Part shown: one piece after another, positions 8,174-18,643 of the stretch
How the letters are laid out: every line of letters begins with the position of its first letter
Position numbering within the stretch: the first letter of the stretch is position 1
Source: Phenylobacterium sp.
GTDB lineage: Bacteria; Pseudomonadota; Alphaproteobacteria; Caulobacterales; Caulobacteraceae
NCBI RefSeq assembly: GCF_030693405.1
Contig: NZ_JAUYAW010000041.1
Coordinates: 1 to 64,000, forward strand
Length of the DNA: 64,000 nucleotides
Direction: 5' to 3'
Program-made: the position numbers and the translations under genes
The notes under the pieces: model-generated
Seen by the model: only the letters and a program-made list of their open reading frames with translations
Database searches by the model: none
Told to the model about the DNA's origin: nothing

Positions 8174-10435
8174 ATGGCGATGACCGGCGCGGTCATTCGG
8201 GGACAGCGGAGCCTGCTGCGGCAGATCCGCGAGGCCGTCCAGCGCGGCGCGCCCGCGCAGGACCGGCTGGACATGGTGGTGCGCATCATTGCGCGTTCCA
8301 TGGTCGCCGAGGTGTGCTCCCTCTACATGCGCCGGTCCGGCGGCGAGATGGAGCTGTTCGCCACCGAGGGTCTCGATCCCCTGGCCGTCCACCTGACCCG
8401 CATGCGCCCCGGCGAAGGCCTGGTGGGCGAGATCATGCGCCTGGGCCGGCCGCTGAACCTGGCCGACGCACCGAACCATCCAGCCTTCTCCTATCGCCCG
8501 GAAACGGGCGAGGACCCCTACCACGCCTTCCTGGGCGTGCCCCTGCTGCGGGGCGGCAGGGCCATCGGGGTGCTGGTGGTCCAGAACCGCACCGAGCGGG
8601 TCTATACCGAGGACGAGGTCGAGGACGTCCAGATCATCGCCATGGTTCTGGCCGAGATGGTCGCCGGCGAACTGATTTCCGAGGACGAGCTGTCCGGCGT
8701 CGAGATTGCTCCGCACCGCTCAGAACGGCTGAAGGGCGCGCGGTTCGCCGATGGCCTGGCGCTGGGCGTGGCGGTGCTGCACGAGCCGCCGGTGGCGCCG
8801 TCAAAGCTGCTGGCCGACGATGTGGTGGCCGAAGAAGCCAAGCTGACCCATGCCATCTCCAGCCTGCAGGCGCAGCTGGACGAGATGCTGGAAGGCCAGC
8901 ACGGCCTGGTGGAGGCCTCCTACGAGGTGCTCGACACCTACCGCATGTTCGCCCACGACCGGGGCTGGAACCGGTCCCTGCAGGACGCCGTACGCAATGG
9001 CTTGACCGCCGAGGCGGCCGTGGAGCGGGTGCGTTCGGAGCACCGGGCGCGCCTGGGCCAGGCCCGGGATCCCTATCTGCGGGAACGGCTGCACGACTTC
9101 GAAGACCTGGCCGACCGTCTGCTGCGCCACCTGGCCGGGGACGGGCATGTGGCCCGGGAGCTGCCCGAGGACGCCATCCTCATCGCCCGTAATCTCGGGC
9201 CAGCCGACCTGCTGGAATATGACCGGCACAAGCTGAAGGGCCTCCTGCTGGAGGAGGGATCCTCAGCCAGCCACGCGGCCATCGTCGCCCGGGCCCTGGA
9301 TATCCCCTGCGTCGGCCGGCTGGACGGCCTGCGCGACCGGGTGACCGAGGGCGATCCGGTGATCGTCGACGCCGAAACCGGCGAGGCCTATCTGCGCCCG
9401 CGCCTGGACGTGGTGCAGGCCATCCGCTCGCGGATCGAGGTGCGGTCCCAGCGCCGGGCCGAATTCGCCAAGCTGCGCGATACGCCGGCCTTCACCCGCG
9501 ACGGGGTCAAGGTCACCCTGCTGATGAACGCCGGCCTGGATGTGGATCTGGAGATCCTGGGAGAGACCGGCGCCGAAGGCATCGGCCTGTTCCGCACCGA
9601 GTTCCAGTTCATGGTCGCCGAGGAGCTGCCGCGCTTCAACGCCCAGACCGCGCTCTACAGCCGGGTGCTGGACGCCGCCGGTGGCCTGCCGGTGACCTTC
9701 CGCACCCTCGACCTGGGCGGCGACAAGGTGCTGCCCTATCTGGAAGCAGAACGGGAAGAAAACCCGGCGCTCGGCTGGCGGGCCATCCGCATGGGGCTGG
9801 ACCGACCCGCCCTGCTTCGCCTGCAACTGCGGGCCCTGATCGCCGCGGCCCGGGGCCGGGCCCTGCGCATCATGTTCCCCCTGGTGGCCAGCGTGGACGA
9901 GTTCCGCGCCGCCCGCGCCCTGGTGGACCACGAGGTGGCCTGGGCCCAGCGCCGCGGCCGGCCTGCGCCAGCCCGCCTGGACGTGGGCGCCATGATCGAG
10001 GCGCCGTCGCTGATCTGGCACCTGGACGCCCTGCTGCCCATGACCGACTTCGTCTCCGTCGGCACCAACGACCTGCTGCAATATCTGTTCGCCGCCGATC
10101 GCGGCAACGCCCGCATGGCTGACCGCTATGACCCGCTGTCGCCGCCAGCCCTGCGGGTCCTAGCCGAAATTCAGAAGGCCTGCGCCGACACCGGCACCCC
10201 GGTCTCGGTCTGCGGGGAGATGGCTGGACGTCCCCTCGAGGCCTTCACCCTGGTGGCGCTCGGCTATGAACGCCTGTCCATGCCGCCAGCCGGCATCGGC
10301 CCGGTGAAGCAGATGGTGCTGTCCTGCGACCGGGAGGCGGCCCACCGTGGCGTCACCGCCCTGATCCGCGGAACCGGCGGTTCGGTGCGCAACGAGATCG
10401 AGACCCTGGCGCGGAAACTCTACCTTTCGGTTTAG
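8174..10435 (+). CDS. ptsP: PtsP, PEP-protein phosphotransferase of the nitrogen PTS (EI-Ntr)
   Basis: First enzyme of the nitrogen-related phosphotransferase relay: it autophosphorylates from PEP and passes the phosphate to NPr, and its N-terminal GAF domain senses nitrogen status (glutamine in studied species). The 753 residues comprise GAF (about 10-165), HPr-binding helical and phosphohistidine domains (active His367 in SSASHAAIVARAL) and the PEP-binding barrel (EGIGLFRTEFQFM; SVGTNDLLQY; CGEMAGRPLE). ATG 8174 follows the ribosome site AGGACAGGAG. ptsO and ptsN are not in this window. Confidence 0.95.
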   Translation: MAMTGAVIRGQRSLLRQIREAVQRGAPAQDRLDMVVRIIARSMVAEVCSLYMRRSGGEMELFATEGLDPLAVHLTRMRPGEGLVGEIMRLGRPLNLADAPNHPAFSYRPETGEDPYHAFLGVPLLRGGRAIGVLVVQNRTERVYTEDEVEDVQIIAMVLAEMVAGELISEDELSGVEIAPHRSERLKGARFADGLALGVAVLHEPPVAPSKLLADDVVAEEAKLTHAISSLQAQLDEMLEGQHGLVEASYEVLDTYRMFAHDRGWNRSLQDAVRNGLTAEAAVERVRSEHRARLGQARDPYLRERLHDFEDLADRLLRHLAGDGHVARELPEDAILIARNLGPADLLEYDRHKLKGLLLEEGSSASHAAIVARALDIPCVGRLDGLRDRVTEGDPVIVDAETGEAYLRPRLDVVQAIRSRIEVRSQRRAEFAKLRDTPAFTRDGVKVTLLMNAGLDVDLEILGETGAEGIGLFRTEFQFMVAEELPRFNAQTALYSRVLDAAGGLPVTFRTLDLGGDKVLPYLEAEREENPALGWRAIRMGLDRPALLRLQLRALIAAARGRALRIMFPLVASVDEFRAARALVDHEVAWAQRRGRPAPARLDVGAMIEAPSLIWHLDALLPMTDFVSVGTNDLLQYLFAADRGNARMADRYDPLSPPALRVLAEIQKACADTGTPVSVCGEMAGRPLEAFTLVALGYERLSMPPAGIGPVKQMVLSCDREAAHRGVTALIRGTGGSVRNEIETLARKLYLSV

Positions 10436-10585
10436 CTTGACCGTGGAGAATCAACCACAGGCCGACATTGAGTTCCGCGCGCTATCGCGTTATGCTAAAA
10501 GGGAAATTAACAGTTCCGTGCAAAACGGACAGGGCGGGTGGCGACCTTTGGTCGTGACAATTTTATTCGAGGGCGGCGAGCAGAC

Positions 10586-11575
10586 ATGGCGCTCGATACG
10601 GGCCGAGTCACCGACTTCAACGTGAGCTATGACAGCCCGCGCGCCACCGTTCTTGATTCCTATATGCCCACCCTCGATTCCGGCCCGAACATTGGCGCGG
10701 CTCTGAAGGCCGCGCGGGAATTCCGTGGCCTGTCGCTGCAGGACGTGGCCGACTCCACGCGCATTCGCCGGGCCTATCTGGCGGCGATCGAAGAGATGCG
10801 GATCGAGGATCTGCCCTCTCGTCCCTTCACCATCGGCTATGTCCGCGCCTACGCCCGGGCCCTGGGCCTCGAGGCTGAATCGGCCGTCACCCGCTTCAAG
10901 GCCGAAGAACCGGCCACGGACGACGCCCTGCGCGAGCCGGTAGGCGTCCGCCGCACCGGCGATCGTCGGCTGGGCTTCGCCATCGTCGCCGGCGCCTTGG
11001 TCATCGGCGCCATCGTCGTTTGGAATTTCGCCCAGCGGGGCATTCAGGACGCTCAGGATCCCGCCCCCGCCGTCGCCGCGGCGCCGGAGCAGGTCGCTGC
11101 GGCGACCGAGCCCCAGGGTCCCCTGGCCCTGGGCGCCCCGCTGCCCGCGCCGGTGGAGTCCACCGTGCCGGAACTCTACGAAACCCCTGGCCTCGACGTG
11201 GCCGCTGCAGCGGGCGGCTCGGCCGATGCGGTGATCGCCTCCAACCAGGCCCGGGCGAGAAACCCCGAGGCCGCCGTCGATCCGACCGATCTGCCCACGG
11301 CCTTCAAGGCCGACGGGACAGTCTATGGAACCCCGCCCCAGGCCGCCACCGTGGTTCTGCAGGCGCGGGAATCGGCCGCCCTGATCGTCCGCGGCGCCGA
11401 TGGCTCGGTCTATTTCGCCCGGCAACTGGCGGCCGGCGAAGCCTATGGCGCCCCGCAGATGAAGGGCCTGGTCATCGATGTGTCCGAGCCGAAGGCCTTC
11501 CAGGTCTTCGTGGACGGGCAGACCCGAGGCCTGCTGGCCACCGCCCAGACCCCCGTGAGCCGACTGGTCGACTGA
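10586..11575 (+). CDS. RodZ-like HTH / single-TM / DUF4115 protein
   Basis: Membrane protein of 329 residues with a cytoplasmic HTH_25-type helix-turn-helix (about 35-105, [28 protein letters not shown]), one transmembrane helix (about 129-147), an Ala/Pro-rich linker and a C-terminal beta-rich DUF4115 domain (about 255-329). That is the architecture of RodZ, which links MreB to the cell envelope; here the N-terminal tail before the HTH is longer than in E. coli. ATG 10586 follows GAGGGCGGCGAG. It precedes ispG, as rodZ does in many proteobacteria. Confidence 0.85.
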   Translation: MALDTGRVTDFNVSYDSPRATVLDSYMPTLDSGPNIGAALKAAREFRGLSLQDVADSTRIRRAYLAAIEEMRIEDLPSRPFTIGYVRAYARALGLEAESAVTRFKAEEPATDDALREPVGVRRTGDRRLGFAIVAGALVIGAIVVWNFAQRGIQDAQDPAPAVAAAPEQVAAATEPQGPLALGAPLPAPVESTVPELYETPGLDVAAAAGGSADAVIASNQARARNPEAAVDPTDLPTAFKADGTVYGTPPQAATVVLQARESAALIVRGADGSVYFARQLAAGEAYGAPQMKGLVIDVSEPKAFQVFVDGQTRGLLATAQTPVSRLVD

Positions 11576-11630
11576 TCGCCGCTCTGGGCGCTTGGGGATT
11601 ACCTCGCGAGGCGCTATTTTCCACAGCGTC

Positions 11631-12770
11631 ATGACCCAGCACGATCACACCCATCTCCGCCCCTGGCGCACCATAGAGCGACGGGTCAGCCGCAAGATTC
11701 GCGTCGGGACCGTTGAGGTGGGCGGCGACGCGCCGATCACCGTTCAGTCCATGACCAACACCCTGACGTCTGACGCCAGGGCGACCATCGACCAGATCCG
11801 CCAGCTGGAGGAGGCCGGCGCCGACATCGTCCGGGTTTCCTGCCCTGACGAGGACTCCACCGCGGCCTTCGCCACCATCGCCAAGGCCGCCAAGGTCCCG
11901 CTGGTGGCCGACATCCACTTCCACTACCGGCGCGGCATCGAGGCCGCCAAGGCCGGGGCGGCGTGCCTGCGGATCAATCCCGGCAATATCGGCTCCCCTG
12001 ACCGGGTGCGCGAGGTGATCCAGGCGGCCAAGGACCATGGCTGCTCGATCCGCATCGGCGTCAACGCCGGGTCGCTGGAGCGGGAGCTGCTGGAGCGCTA
12101 CGGCGAGCCTTGCCCCCAGGCGATGGTCGAAAGCGCGCTGAGCCACGCCCGCATCCTGCAGGACCACGACTTCCACGAGTTCAAGATCAGCGTGAAGGCC
12201 TCGGACGTCTTCATGACGGTGGCGGCCTATCAGATGCTGGCCGAGGCCATCGACTGCCCCCTGCACCTGGGGGTGACCGAGGCCGGCGCCCTGCGCACCG
12301 GGACGGTGAAGTCAGCCATCGGCATGGGCTCCCTGCTCTGGGCCGGCATCGGCGACACCATCCGGGTCAGCCTGGCCGCCGACCCGGTGGAGGAGATCAA
12401 GGTCGGGTTCGACATCCTGAAGTCGCTCGGCCTGCGGCACCGGGGCGTGAACATCATCGCCTGCCCCTCCTGCGCCCGGCAGGGCTTCAACGTCATCAAG
12501 ACGGTGGAGGCCCTGGAGGAACGGCTGGCCCACATCTCCACCCCAATGAGCCTGTCCATCATCGGCTGCGTGGTGAACGGACCCGGCGAGGCCCTGATGA
12601 CTGACCTGGGATTCACCGGCGGCGGCAAGGGCTCGGGCATGATCTATATGGCCGGCAAGCCCGACCATAAGATGGACAATGAGCACATGGTCGACCACAT
12701 CGTCGAACTGGTGGAGGCCCGCGCGGCCGAGCTGGCGGCGGCGGAGTCAGCGACCCTCGCGGCAGAGTAA
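11631..12770 (+). CDS. ispG: IspG (GcpE), 4-hydroxy-3-methylbut-2-enyl diphosphate synthase
   Basis: Penultimate enzyme of the MEP isoprenoid pathway: a [4Fe-4S] reductase that opens methylerythritol cyclodiphosphate to HMBPP. The 379 residues have the TIM-barrel N-terminal domain ([11 protein letters not shown] near residue 38) and the C-terminal cluster-binding domain with Cys278, Cys281, Cys313 and Glu320 ([21 protein letters not shown]). ATG 11631 is used; a GTG-type extension of 13 codons upstream lacks conservation. Follows the RodZ-like gene by 55 bases, probably cotranscribed. Confidence 0.96.
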   Translation: MTQHDHTHLRPWRTIERRVSRKIRVGTVEVGGDAPITVQSMTNTLTSDARATIDQIRQLEEAGADIVRVSCPDEDSTAAFATIAKAAKVPLVADIHFHYRRGIEAAKAGAACLRINPGNIGSPDRVREVIQAAKDHGCSIRIGVNAGSLERELLERYGEPCPQAMVESALSHARILQDHDFHEFKISVKASDVFMTVAAYQMLAEAIDCPLHLGVTEAGALRTGTVKSAIGMGSLLWAGIGDTIRVSLAADPVEEIKVGFDILKSLGLRHRGVNIIACPSCARQGFNVIKTVEALEERLAHISTPMSLSIIGCVVNGPGEALMTDLGFTGGGKGSGMIYMAGKPDHKMDNEHMVDHIVELVEARAAELAAAESATLAAE

Positions 12771-12808
12771 ACCTGGGCGGCCTCCCGCTCCTTTTCGAGT
12801 AGCGTTCC

Positions 12809-13312
12809 ATGACGGCGCCCCCCGATAACCGACGCCTGACCAGCCGGATCCTGGCCTACGAGTTCATCGACCTGCTGAGCGAGATGGCCCGCCTGCACGG
12901 GGGCGATGTCGTGGCGCTCCTGGTCTTCACCGGCGTCTGGACGGCCAACACGGCGCATCTTCGGTCGACCACCGATCGCTACGCCGCCCTGCACGACATA
13001 CCGCCTGACAGCCAGCGGCGGCCGATCAGCGAGGCCGATCTATCGACGCACCTGTGTATGCCCCGAACAGTGCAGGATCCCTACGTGGAGACCCTGGTCG
13101 AGGCCGGTCTTCTGGAGCGGCGCCCCGGCGGCCTGGTGGTCCCCTCGGCCATCTTCACCCGGGCCGAAATGCTTTCGGGCGCCAACGAGACCTATGGACG
13201 ACTGATCTCCATGCTGGCGCGGTTGCGTCAGGCCGGCATCTCCCTCGGCGAACCCGACGGCGACGCCAAAGCTGACGCTAGCGTCACGCTTGCGCGGCCC
13301 TCCGGCACTTGA
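12809..13312 (+). CDS. Hypothetical protein, possible winged-helix
   Basis: A soluble, mostly helical protein of 167 residues that I cannot assign to a family with confidence. The middle (about 70-120: ISEADLSTHLCMPRTVQDPYVETLVEAGLLERRPGGLVVP) reads like a winged-helix domain, with helix-turn-helix then a short beta wing, so a transcriptional role is possible. The C-terminal 25 residues are low-complexity. ATG 12809 is 38 bases after ispG, which suggests read-through from that operon. Confidence 0.7.
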   Translation: MTAPPDNRRLTSRILAYEFIDLLSEMARLHGGDVVALLVFTGVWTANTAHLRSTTDRYAALHDIPPDSQRRPISEADLSTHLCMPRTVQDPYVETLVEAGLLERRPGGLVVPSAIFTRAEMLSGANETYGRLISMLARLRQAGISLGEPDGDAKADASVTLARPSGT

Positions 13313-13346
13313 TTAGGTGCCGGCTCCAACAAATGGGGAGGACGTC

Positions 13347-13640
13347 ATGTCCGCAGACGGCAACTGGAAGATTACGATCAACACGCCGATGGGGGCGCAG
13401 ACGGTCGACGCCGTCATCACCACCAATGGCGACACCTTCACCGGCACCACCTCGGGCCAGATGGGCACCCAGTCCGTCGAAGGTAAGGTCAATGGCGACA
13501 CCCTGACCTGGTCCACCCAGATCACTTCGCCCATGCCCATGACCCTGGAATTCGAAGCCAAGGTCGCCGGCGACTCCATGAGCGGCAATGTGAAGCTGGG
13601 CGCGTTCGGCTCGGCGCCGATGAGCGGCGTCCGCGCCTAG
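13347..13640 (+). CDS. Small beta-rich hypothetical protein
   Basis: A 97-residue protein without signal peptide, rich in Thr/Gly and predicted beta strands, with repeated G-x-x-x-G-x turns (NGDTFTGTTSG, NGDTLTWST, AGDSMSGNVK). It resembles small lipocalin/avidin-like single-sheet proteins common in Caulobacterales and sphingomonads; the role is unknown. The start ATG 13347 has a strong ribosome site GGGGAGGA 6 bases upstream. A hairpin at 13657-13690 lies just after the stop. Confidence 0.78.
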   Translation: MSADGNWKITINTPMGAQTVDAVITTNGDTFTGTTSGQMGTQSVEGKVNGDTLTWSTQITSPMPMTLEFEAKVAGDSMSGNVKLGAFGSAPMSGVRA

Positions 13641-13656
13641 GGCGAGGCTTTTCTGC

Positions 13657-13690
13657 GGGAAGGCGGCGGCGCTCGCGTCGGCGCCTTCCC
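13657..13690. terminator. Bidirectional hairpin between convergent genes
   Basis: GGGAAGGCG (13657-13665) pairs with CGCCTTCCC (13682-13690). On the minus strand the stem is followed by GCAGAAAAG, on the plus strand by TGTCAG, so it is best as a weak terminator for the minus-strand zinc-ribbon gene ending at 13693. Confidence 0.5.
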
Positions 13691-13692
13691 TG

Positions 13693-14421
13693 TCAGAGCC
13701 CTGGATAGGCGGCGCGAAGCACCGCCGCCAGATAGTTCACATAGGGCGTCGCTGATGACGGCGGCGTTTTCGCGTCGAGGTCCAGTCCATCCGCCCGGGT
13801 CAGCGCCCAACGCGGCAGCTTGCCCCCCTCGCACGCCTTGCGCAGTCTGCCCTTGATCGCCGGCTCCGGTCGGGGCGCTGGTCCAAACAGCCGCGCCAGA
13901 AGGCCCCCTGAAGGCTTGACCGACGCCGCAGGCGGATAGCCGAGATCGCTCAACACCTCGTCAAGCAGCCATCGACACCCCGCCGCCGCCGTCGCGCCGC
14001 GGTCCGGCCGCGCCGCATCCTCGGCCAGCCGCTTCAAGGTCGCGTCAAAGTCCCTTGGAAGCCCAGGGGGCAGCGCCACCAGAGGCGGCTTGGCTGGCCG
14101 GTCGGGGCGATAGACCTCGACCTTGCTGACCTCATTGGCCTCGATGCTCTCCAGGCTGCGGGCGCCCGGCACCCCTGGCCTGGACACCAGGGCGCTCAGC
14201 AGGCCGCCCCGGGCCGTCAGGACCAGGGCCAGCGGCCCGTCGCAGGCCGGGCACATGGCGCTGAACACCGCCCGGGCGTCCTGGTCGGGCAGCAGTTTCC
14301 CCGGCAGGCTGGCGGCAAGTTCCGAGCGACCCTTGCAGGGCCACCAGCGGTGAAAGACCTCCGGCGCGACAGCGGTCGCAGCCCCGCAATGGGGGCATGT
14401 GACCGGGAACAAGGCTCCCAT
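13693..14421 (-). CDS. Zinc-ribbon protein with DUF4145-like helical domain
   Basis: Predicted 242-residue cytoplasmic protein. The N-terminal part has two CxxC pairs (Cys9/Cys12 in TCPHCG; Cys57/Cys60 in MCPACDG) with Cys29 between, a zinc-ribbon pattern. The C-terminal half (about 110-242), with TAAAGCRWLLDEVLSDLGY and IKGRLRKACEGGKLPRWALTRADGL, resembles the HEPN-like DUF4145 domain found in defence-associated and stand-alone proteins; this match is by eye only. ATG 14421 starts at the ribbon; an in-frame ATG 39 bases upstream is possible. It is divergent from prfA. Confidence 0.65.
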   Translation of the reverse strand: MGALFPVTCPHCGAATAVAPEVFHRWWPCKGRSELAASLPGKLLPDQDARAVFSAMCPACDGPLALVLTARGGLLSALVSRPGVPGARSLESIEANEVSKVEVYRPDRPAKPPLVALPPGLPRDFDATLKRLAEDAARPDRGATAAAGCRWLLDEVLSDLGYPPAASVKPSGGLLARLFGPAPRPEPAIKGRLRKACEGGKLPRWALTRADGLDLDAKTPPSSATPYVNYLAAVLRAAYPGL

Positions 14422-14591
14422 GGCGAAGACACCCTCGGCGAACAGTGGCCCGCCCCCCACAGGCGCAGCTCGTCGTCACAGCTTAACCATGCTGCATCGC
14501 GGCGACCGAGGGTGACAAGTGGTTCCTGGTTTGTCGGCGGCCCCGGCCGACGCTAGATAGGCGGACTTCGTTCAACAGGTGCTTCAAGATC

Positions 14592-15668
14592 GTGCGACTT
14601 CCCCAGGCCCGGCTCGACCAGGTGCTCGACCGCTACCATGAGATCGAGGCGCGCATGGGCGCGGCCGCCGACGGCGCCGAGATCGTCCGCCTGTCCAAGG
14701 AGCATGCCGAGCTGCGCCCCGTCGCCGAGGCGGTGCAGACCCTGCTGAAGGCCCGGGCCGAGGCGCCGGACCTCGAGCAGATGGCGGCGTCGTCCGACCG
14801 CGAAATGGCCGGTCTCGCCCGGGAGGAGCTGGCCGAGCTTCATGAGCGTCTGCCCGAGCTGGAGCGTCAGGTCGCCCTGCTGCTGGCGCCCAAGGACAAG
14901 GACGAAAACGCCTCGGCCATCCTGGAGGTCCGCGCCGGCACCGGCGGCGATGAGGCCGCCCTGTTCGCCGGCGACCTGTTCCGCATGTACCAGCGCTACG
15001 CCCAGACCCGGGGCTGGCGGGTGGAGATCGACTCGGTCTCCGAGGGCGAGGTCGGCGGCTACAAGGAGATCATCGCCGCCATCACCGGCGACGGGGTGTT
15101 CGGTCGGCTGAAGTTCGAGAGCGGCGTCCACCGGGTGCAGCGGGTGCCTGAGACCGAGGCAGGCGGGCGGATCCACACCTCGGCCGCCACGGTCGCCGTG
15201 CTGCCCGAGGTCGAGGACGTCGAGATCGAGATCAACGACGCGGACCTGCGGATCGACACCTATCGCGCCTCCGGCTCCGGCGGCCAGCACGTGAACAAGA
15301 CTGACTCCGCCGTCCGTATCACCCACCTGCCCACCGGCATCGTGGTGACCTCGTCGGAAAAGTCCCAGCACCAGAACCGGGCCCGGGCCCTGAAGGTTCT
15401 GAAGGCCAGGCTGTACGATCAGCAGCGCGAGGCCCTCGACACCGCCCGCGCCGACGCCCGCAAGAGCCAGGTGGGGTCCGGCGACCGGTCCGAACGGATC
15501 AGGACCTACAACTTCCCGCAGGGGCGGGTCACCGACCACCGGATCAACCTGACCCTCTACAACCTGCCGAAGATCATCGAGGGCGAAAGCCTGGACGATG
15601 TCATCGAACCCCTGATCGCCGAGGATCAAGCCGGCCGGCTGGCGGCCCTGGAAGACGAGTTCAACTAG
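14592..15668 (+). CDS. prfA: Peptide chain release factor 1
   Basis: RF1 terminates translation at UAA and UAG. The 358 residues contain the codon-recognition loop [14 protein letters not shown] (P-E-T at 186-188, fitting the PxT pattern of RF1, not the SPF of RF2) and the catalytic GGQ at 230-232, whose Gln is methylated by PrmC. The start is GTG 14592. prmC is encoded 2.1 kb downstream rather than directly after, with a YihY-type gene (opposite strand) and a MOSC gene between. Its stop overlaps the convergent YihY gene by 8 bases. Confidence 0.96.
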   Translation: MRLPQARLDQVLDRYHEIEARMGAAADGAEIVRLSKEHAELRPVAEAVQTLLKARAEAPDLEQMAASSDREMAGLAREELAELHERLPELERQVALLLAPKDKDENASAILEVRAGTGGDEAALFAGDLFRMYQRYAQTRGWRVEIDSVSEGEVGGYKEIIAAITGDGVFGRLKFESGVHRVQRVPETEAGGRIHTSAATVAVLPEVEDVEIEINDADLRIDTYRASGSGGQHVNKTDSAVRITHLPTGIVVTSSEKSQHQNRARALKVLKARLYDQQREALDTARADARKSQVGSGDRSERIRTYNFPQGRVTDHRINLTLYNLPKIIEGESLDDVIEPLIAEDQAGRLAALEDEFN

Positions 15669-16881
15669 CCTTCCCGCGGCGAAGTCGGGCCACCAGACCG
15701 CCGGCGCCCGTCCTGACACGGCCCATCGCGTCGGCGAGCGTGGTCGGCAGCGCCTTGCCCACGGTGTCGGCCATGGTCGCCCCGCGCTCGCCCAGGGGAG
15801 CTTCGGGGCCGGTAGTGGAGTCCAGCGCCGTCTGGTGCTCGATCTCGGCGTTCAGCTCGGCGCCGACGAGAACGATCATGGAAGAAATCCAGATCCACAT
15901 CATGAAGCCGATCACCGCCCCCAGGGAGCCATAGGTGGCGTCGTACCGGGCGATGTTGTTCAGGAACCATGAGAAGATCAGGGAACCGCCCAGCCAGGCC
16001 ACCGAGGCGAACACGCCCCCTGGAATGACCCAGCGCCAGCGCGCCAGCGCGCGACAGGGCCCGTAGCGATAGAGCAGGGTGAAGGCGGCTGCAGCCACCG
16101 CCAGCAGCACCGCCCATCGCAGCGGAACCCAGATGACCGCCAGATCGCCGAGCCCCAGCAGGGTCATGGCGATCGGCACGGCCACCAGCAGACCGGTGAC
16201 CAGGATGAGGAAGGTCAGGGCCCCGAAGGTGGCGGCGTAAGTGATCGCCATCAGCTGGACGATGTTGCGCTTTTCCCGCTCGTCATAGGCGATATTCACC
16301 CCCTCCACGAGGGCGCGCACGGCGTTGCTGGCGGTCCACACCGAGATCAGCAGGCTGAAGGCGAAGGCCAGGCTGAGATTGGCCTTCCGCTCCACCGCGA
16401 GGCGGCGCATCTGGTCGCCGACTATGTCCAGCACATCGCCGGGGATGACCCGGGACATCTGCGCGAGCTGGGTCTGCACCTGGCTGATGTCGGCGAACAG
16501 GCCATAGAGGGATACGAACACCGCCAGGGCCGGCACGATGGCCAGCAGGGTGTAGAAGGTCACCCCGGCCGCCACCCGCGGCAGCTGATCTCGGTTGATC
16601 TCCGCGACGGTGCGCCAGATCACATCCTTCCAGCCGTGGGGCGGAATCTGCCGCGGGTGGCCCGCAAGCCGTCCCCGGCCGGGCTCCTCGGCGGCGATCT
16701 GCTCGGGATCGCTTCCGGCAGGTCGACTGAGGCCAGGCGGTGGCTCGGGGACCATCGGCGGCGGCCGCTTCCGCCACAGCGCGAGGCCGGCCAGGGCCAG
16801 CCACGGCGCGAGCACGGCGCCCCGTCGCAGAACGACGGCGGCGCGGGGCGATTTCTGCGGAGGCTTGGCGGGGGCAGGCAT
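15661..16881 (-). CDS. YihY/UPF0761 family inner-membrane protein
   Basis: Polytopic membrane protein of 406 residues, of the YihY/virulence factor BrkB family (once mis-called ribonuclease BN). An N-terminal hydrophobic segment (about 18-37) and Pro-rich linker precede the conserved core with about six helices (residues 115-360), including [26 protein letters not shown] and the late [28 protein letters not shown] motif. The C-terminal 50 residues are polar. The function is unknown in general. It is divergent from the MOSC gene with an 89-base gap. Confidence 0.87.
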   Translation of the reverse strand: MPAPAKPPQKSPRAAVVLRRGAVLAPWLALAGLALWRKRPPPMVPEPPPGLSRPAGSDPEQIAAEEPGRGRLAGHPRQIPPHGWKDVIWRTVAEINRDQLPRVAAGVTFYTLLAIVPALAVFVSLYGLFADISQVQTQLAQMSRVIPGDVLDIVGDQMRRLAVERKANLSLAFAFSLLISVWTASNAVRALVEGVNIAYDEREKRNIVQLMAITYAATFGALTFLILVTGLLVAVPIAMTLLGLGDLAVIWVPLRWAVLLAVAAAAFTLLYRYGPCRALARWRWVIPGGVFASVAWLGGSLIFSWFLNNIARYDATYGSLGAVIGFMMWIWISSMIVLVGAELNAEIEHQTALDSTTGPEAPLGERGATMADTVGKALPTTLADAMGRVRTGAGGLVARLRRGKAS

Positions 16882-16970
16882 GGGTCTTCCATCAAACCCC
16901 CCGCACGCATCGCCGTTCCCCCATCGCGTGGCCTCTTGTGAGGCTGGGCGCCTTGCGGCAACAGAGGCGC

Positions 16971-17777
16971 ATGGCCGGACATATCGCAGCCCTCTATCGT
17001 CATCCTGTGAAGGGGTTCACCCCCGAGCCGCTGGCGCGCGCCCAGTTGAGCGCCGGCGCGCCCTTTCCCTGCGACCGGCTCTACGCCGTGGAGACGGGTC
17101 CTTCGGGCTTCGATCCCGAAGCGCCGGCCTTCGTGCCCAAGCAGAAGTTCGCCGTGCTGGCGGCCCTGCCCCAGGTGGCGCGCGCCGCCACGCGATATGA
17201 TGAGGAGACCCAGGTCCTGAGCGTCAGCGCGCCGGGCCTGCCCGACCTGTCGGCGAGGCTGGCGGACGAGGCGGGACGGGAGGCTCTGGCCGACTGGCTG
17301 ACCCGCCTGCTGGGCGACGAGGCCCGCGGACCCCTGCGGGTCCTGCAGGCGCCGGGACACCGGTTCATGGACCACCCCCGCGGCGACGTCTCCATCCTCA
17401 ACCTGGCCAGCGTCCGCGATCTGGAACAGAAGCTCGGCCGGGAGATCGATCCCCTGCGGTTTCGCGCCAACATCTATGTGGAGGGCTGGCCCCCCTGGGT
17501 GGAGAACCAGTGGGCCGGCGCCAGCATGATGGTCGGCTGGGCCCAGGCGCAGGTCTTCAAGCCCATCGTCCGCTGCGCGGCCACAGATGTGGACCCGGCG
17601 CTTGGCGTGCGCGACATGGAAATCACCAAGGCCCTGTTCGACCACTACGGCCACATGTTCTGCGGCGTCTATGTGCACGTGACCCGCGAAGGCGCCGCCA
17701 GCGTCGGCGACGCCTGCAGCCAGCCGCAGGTCGAAACGACGGCGCCAGGCCACGCCATCGGAGGCGCCACCGCATGA
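16971..17777 (+). CDS. MOSC domain protein
   Basis: MOSC-domain beta-barrel protein of 268 residues with an N-terminal MOSC_N-like part (HIAALYRHPVKGFTPEPLARAQL) and a core containing the conserved Cys of VRCAATDVDPALG near residue 203. MOSC proteins carry sulfur or bind molybdenum cofactor (as in YcbX/YiiM-type detoxification of N-hydroxylated compounds). The start ATG 16971 gives a typical N-terminus. Its TGA overlaps the prmC ATG (ATGA, 17774-17777), so the two are translationally coupled. Confidence 0.85.
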   Translation: MAGHIAALYRHPVKGFTPEPLARAQLSAGAPFPCDRLYAVETGPSGFDPEAPAFVPKQKFAVLAALPQVARAATRYDEETQVLSVSAPGLPDLSARLADEAGREALADWLTRLLGDEARGPLRVLQAPGHRFMDHPRGDVSILNLASVRDLEQKLGREIDPLRFRANIYVEGWPPWVENQWAGASMMVGWAQAQVFKPIVRCAATDVDPALGVRDMEITKALFDHYGHMFCGVYVHVTREGAASVGDACSQPQVETTAPGHAIGGATA

Positions 17778-18643
17778 CCCTGACCCTGCTCAAGGCCTGG
17801 GGACAGGCCAAGGCCCGCCTGGAGGCCGTGGGCCTGTCCGGGCCCGTGATCGACGCCCGCCTGCTGGTGGAAGCCGCCGCCGACGCCACCCGCCTGGACA
17901 TCGTCACCGATCCCCACCGCCTGCTGACGCCCGAACAGGAGGCGCGGCTGGAGGACTATCTGGAGCGCCGGTCGCGCCGGGAGCCGGTCAGCCACATCCT
18001 GGGACGCAAGGGCTTCTGGAAGATCATGCTGCAGGTGACGCCGGACGTCCTGACGCCCCGCCCCGACACCGAGTGCGTAGTGGATGCGGTGCTGAAGGCC
18101 ACGGCCGAGCATGACCGCATGTCGATCCTGGATCTGGGGGTGGGCTCAGGCGCCATTCTGCTGGCCATCCTCGCCGAGCGACCCAACGCCAAGGGGCTGG
18201 GGGTGGATGTCTCTGAGGACGCCCTGGCGGTGGCCCGGGACAACGCCGCCCATCTCGGCCTCGCCGGCCGCTGCGCCCTGTTGCGCGGCGACTGGACCCA
18301 GGGCCTTTCCGACGCCAGCTTCGACATCGTCACCGCCAACCCGCCCTACATCGCCAGTGACGTCATTGAGACCCTGGAGCCGGAGGTCCGCGTCCACGAG
18401 CCCCGCCTGGCCCTGGATGGCGGCCCTGACGGCCTGGACGCCTATCGCAGCCTGGCGCCGGAGATCCTGCGGGTGCTCAAACCCGGCGGGCGCTTCGCCG
18501 TCGAGATCGGCTATGACCAGAAGACCGCCGTGGAGGACCTGTTCCGCCAGGCCGGCGCCGCCGAAGTCCGCACCCAGCAGGACCTTGCCGGACTGGACCG
18601 CGTGGTGCTCGGTGAAAAAAGAGCCTTGGAAACTCCGGCCTGA
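17774..18643 (+). CDS. prmC: PrmC, release-factor glutamine methyltransferase
   Basis: SAM-dependent N5-glutamine methyltransferase that modifies the GGQ glutamine of RF1 and RF2, raising termination efficiency. The 289 residues have an N-terminal helical bundle, the SAM motif LDLGVGSGAILLAI (119-132) and the NPPY substrate-binding tetrapeptide at 189-192. Translationally coupled to the upstream MOSC gene by the ATGA overlap. The neighbouring prfA encodes its substrate. Confidence 0.95.
   Translation: MTLTLLKAWGQAKARLEAVGLSGPVIDARLLVEAAADATRLDIVTDPHRLLTPEQEARLEDYLERRSRREPVSHILGRKGFWKIMLQVTPDVLTPRPDTECVVDAVLKATAEHDRMSILDLGVGSGAILLAILAERPNAKGLGVDVSEDALAVARDNAAHLGLAGRCALLRGDWTQGLSDASFDIVTANPPYIASDVIETLEPEVRVHEPRLALDGGPDGLDAYRSLAPEILRVLKPGGRFAVEIGYDQKTAVEDLFRQAGAAEVRTQQDLAGLDRVVLGEKRALETPA

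Noticed and set aside
10436-10585. CtrA binding site (TTAA-N7-TTAA) before the RodZ-like gene
   Set aside because: Only one TTAAC half-site is present, without a partner at the required spacing.
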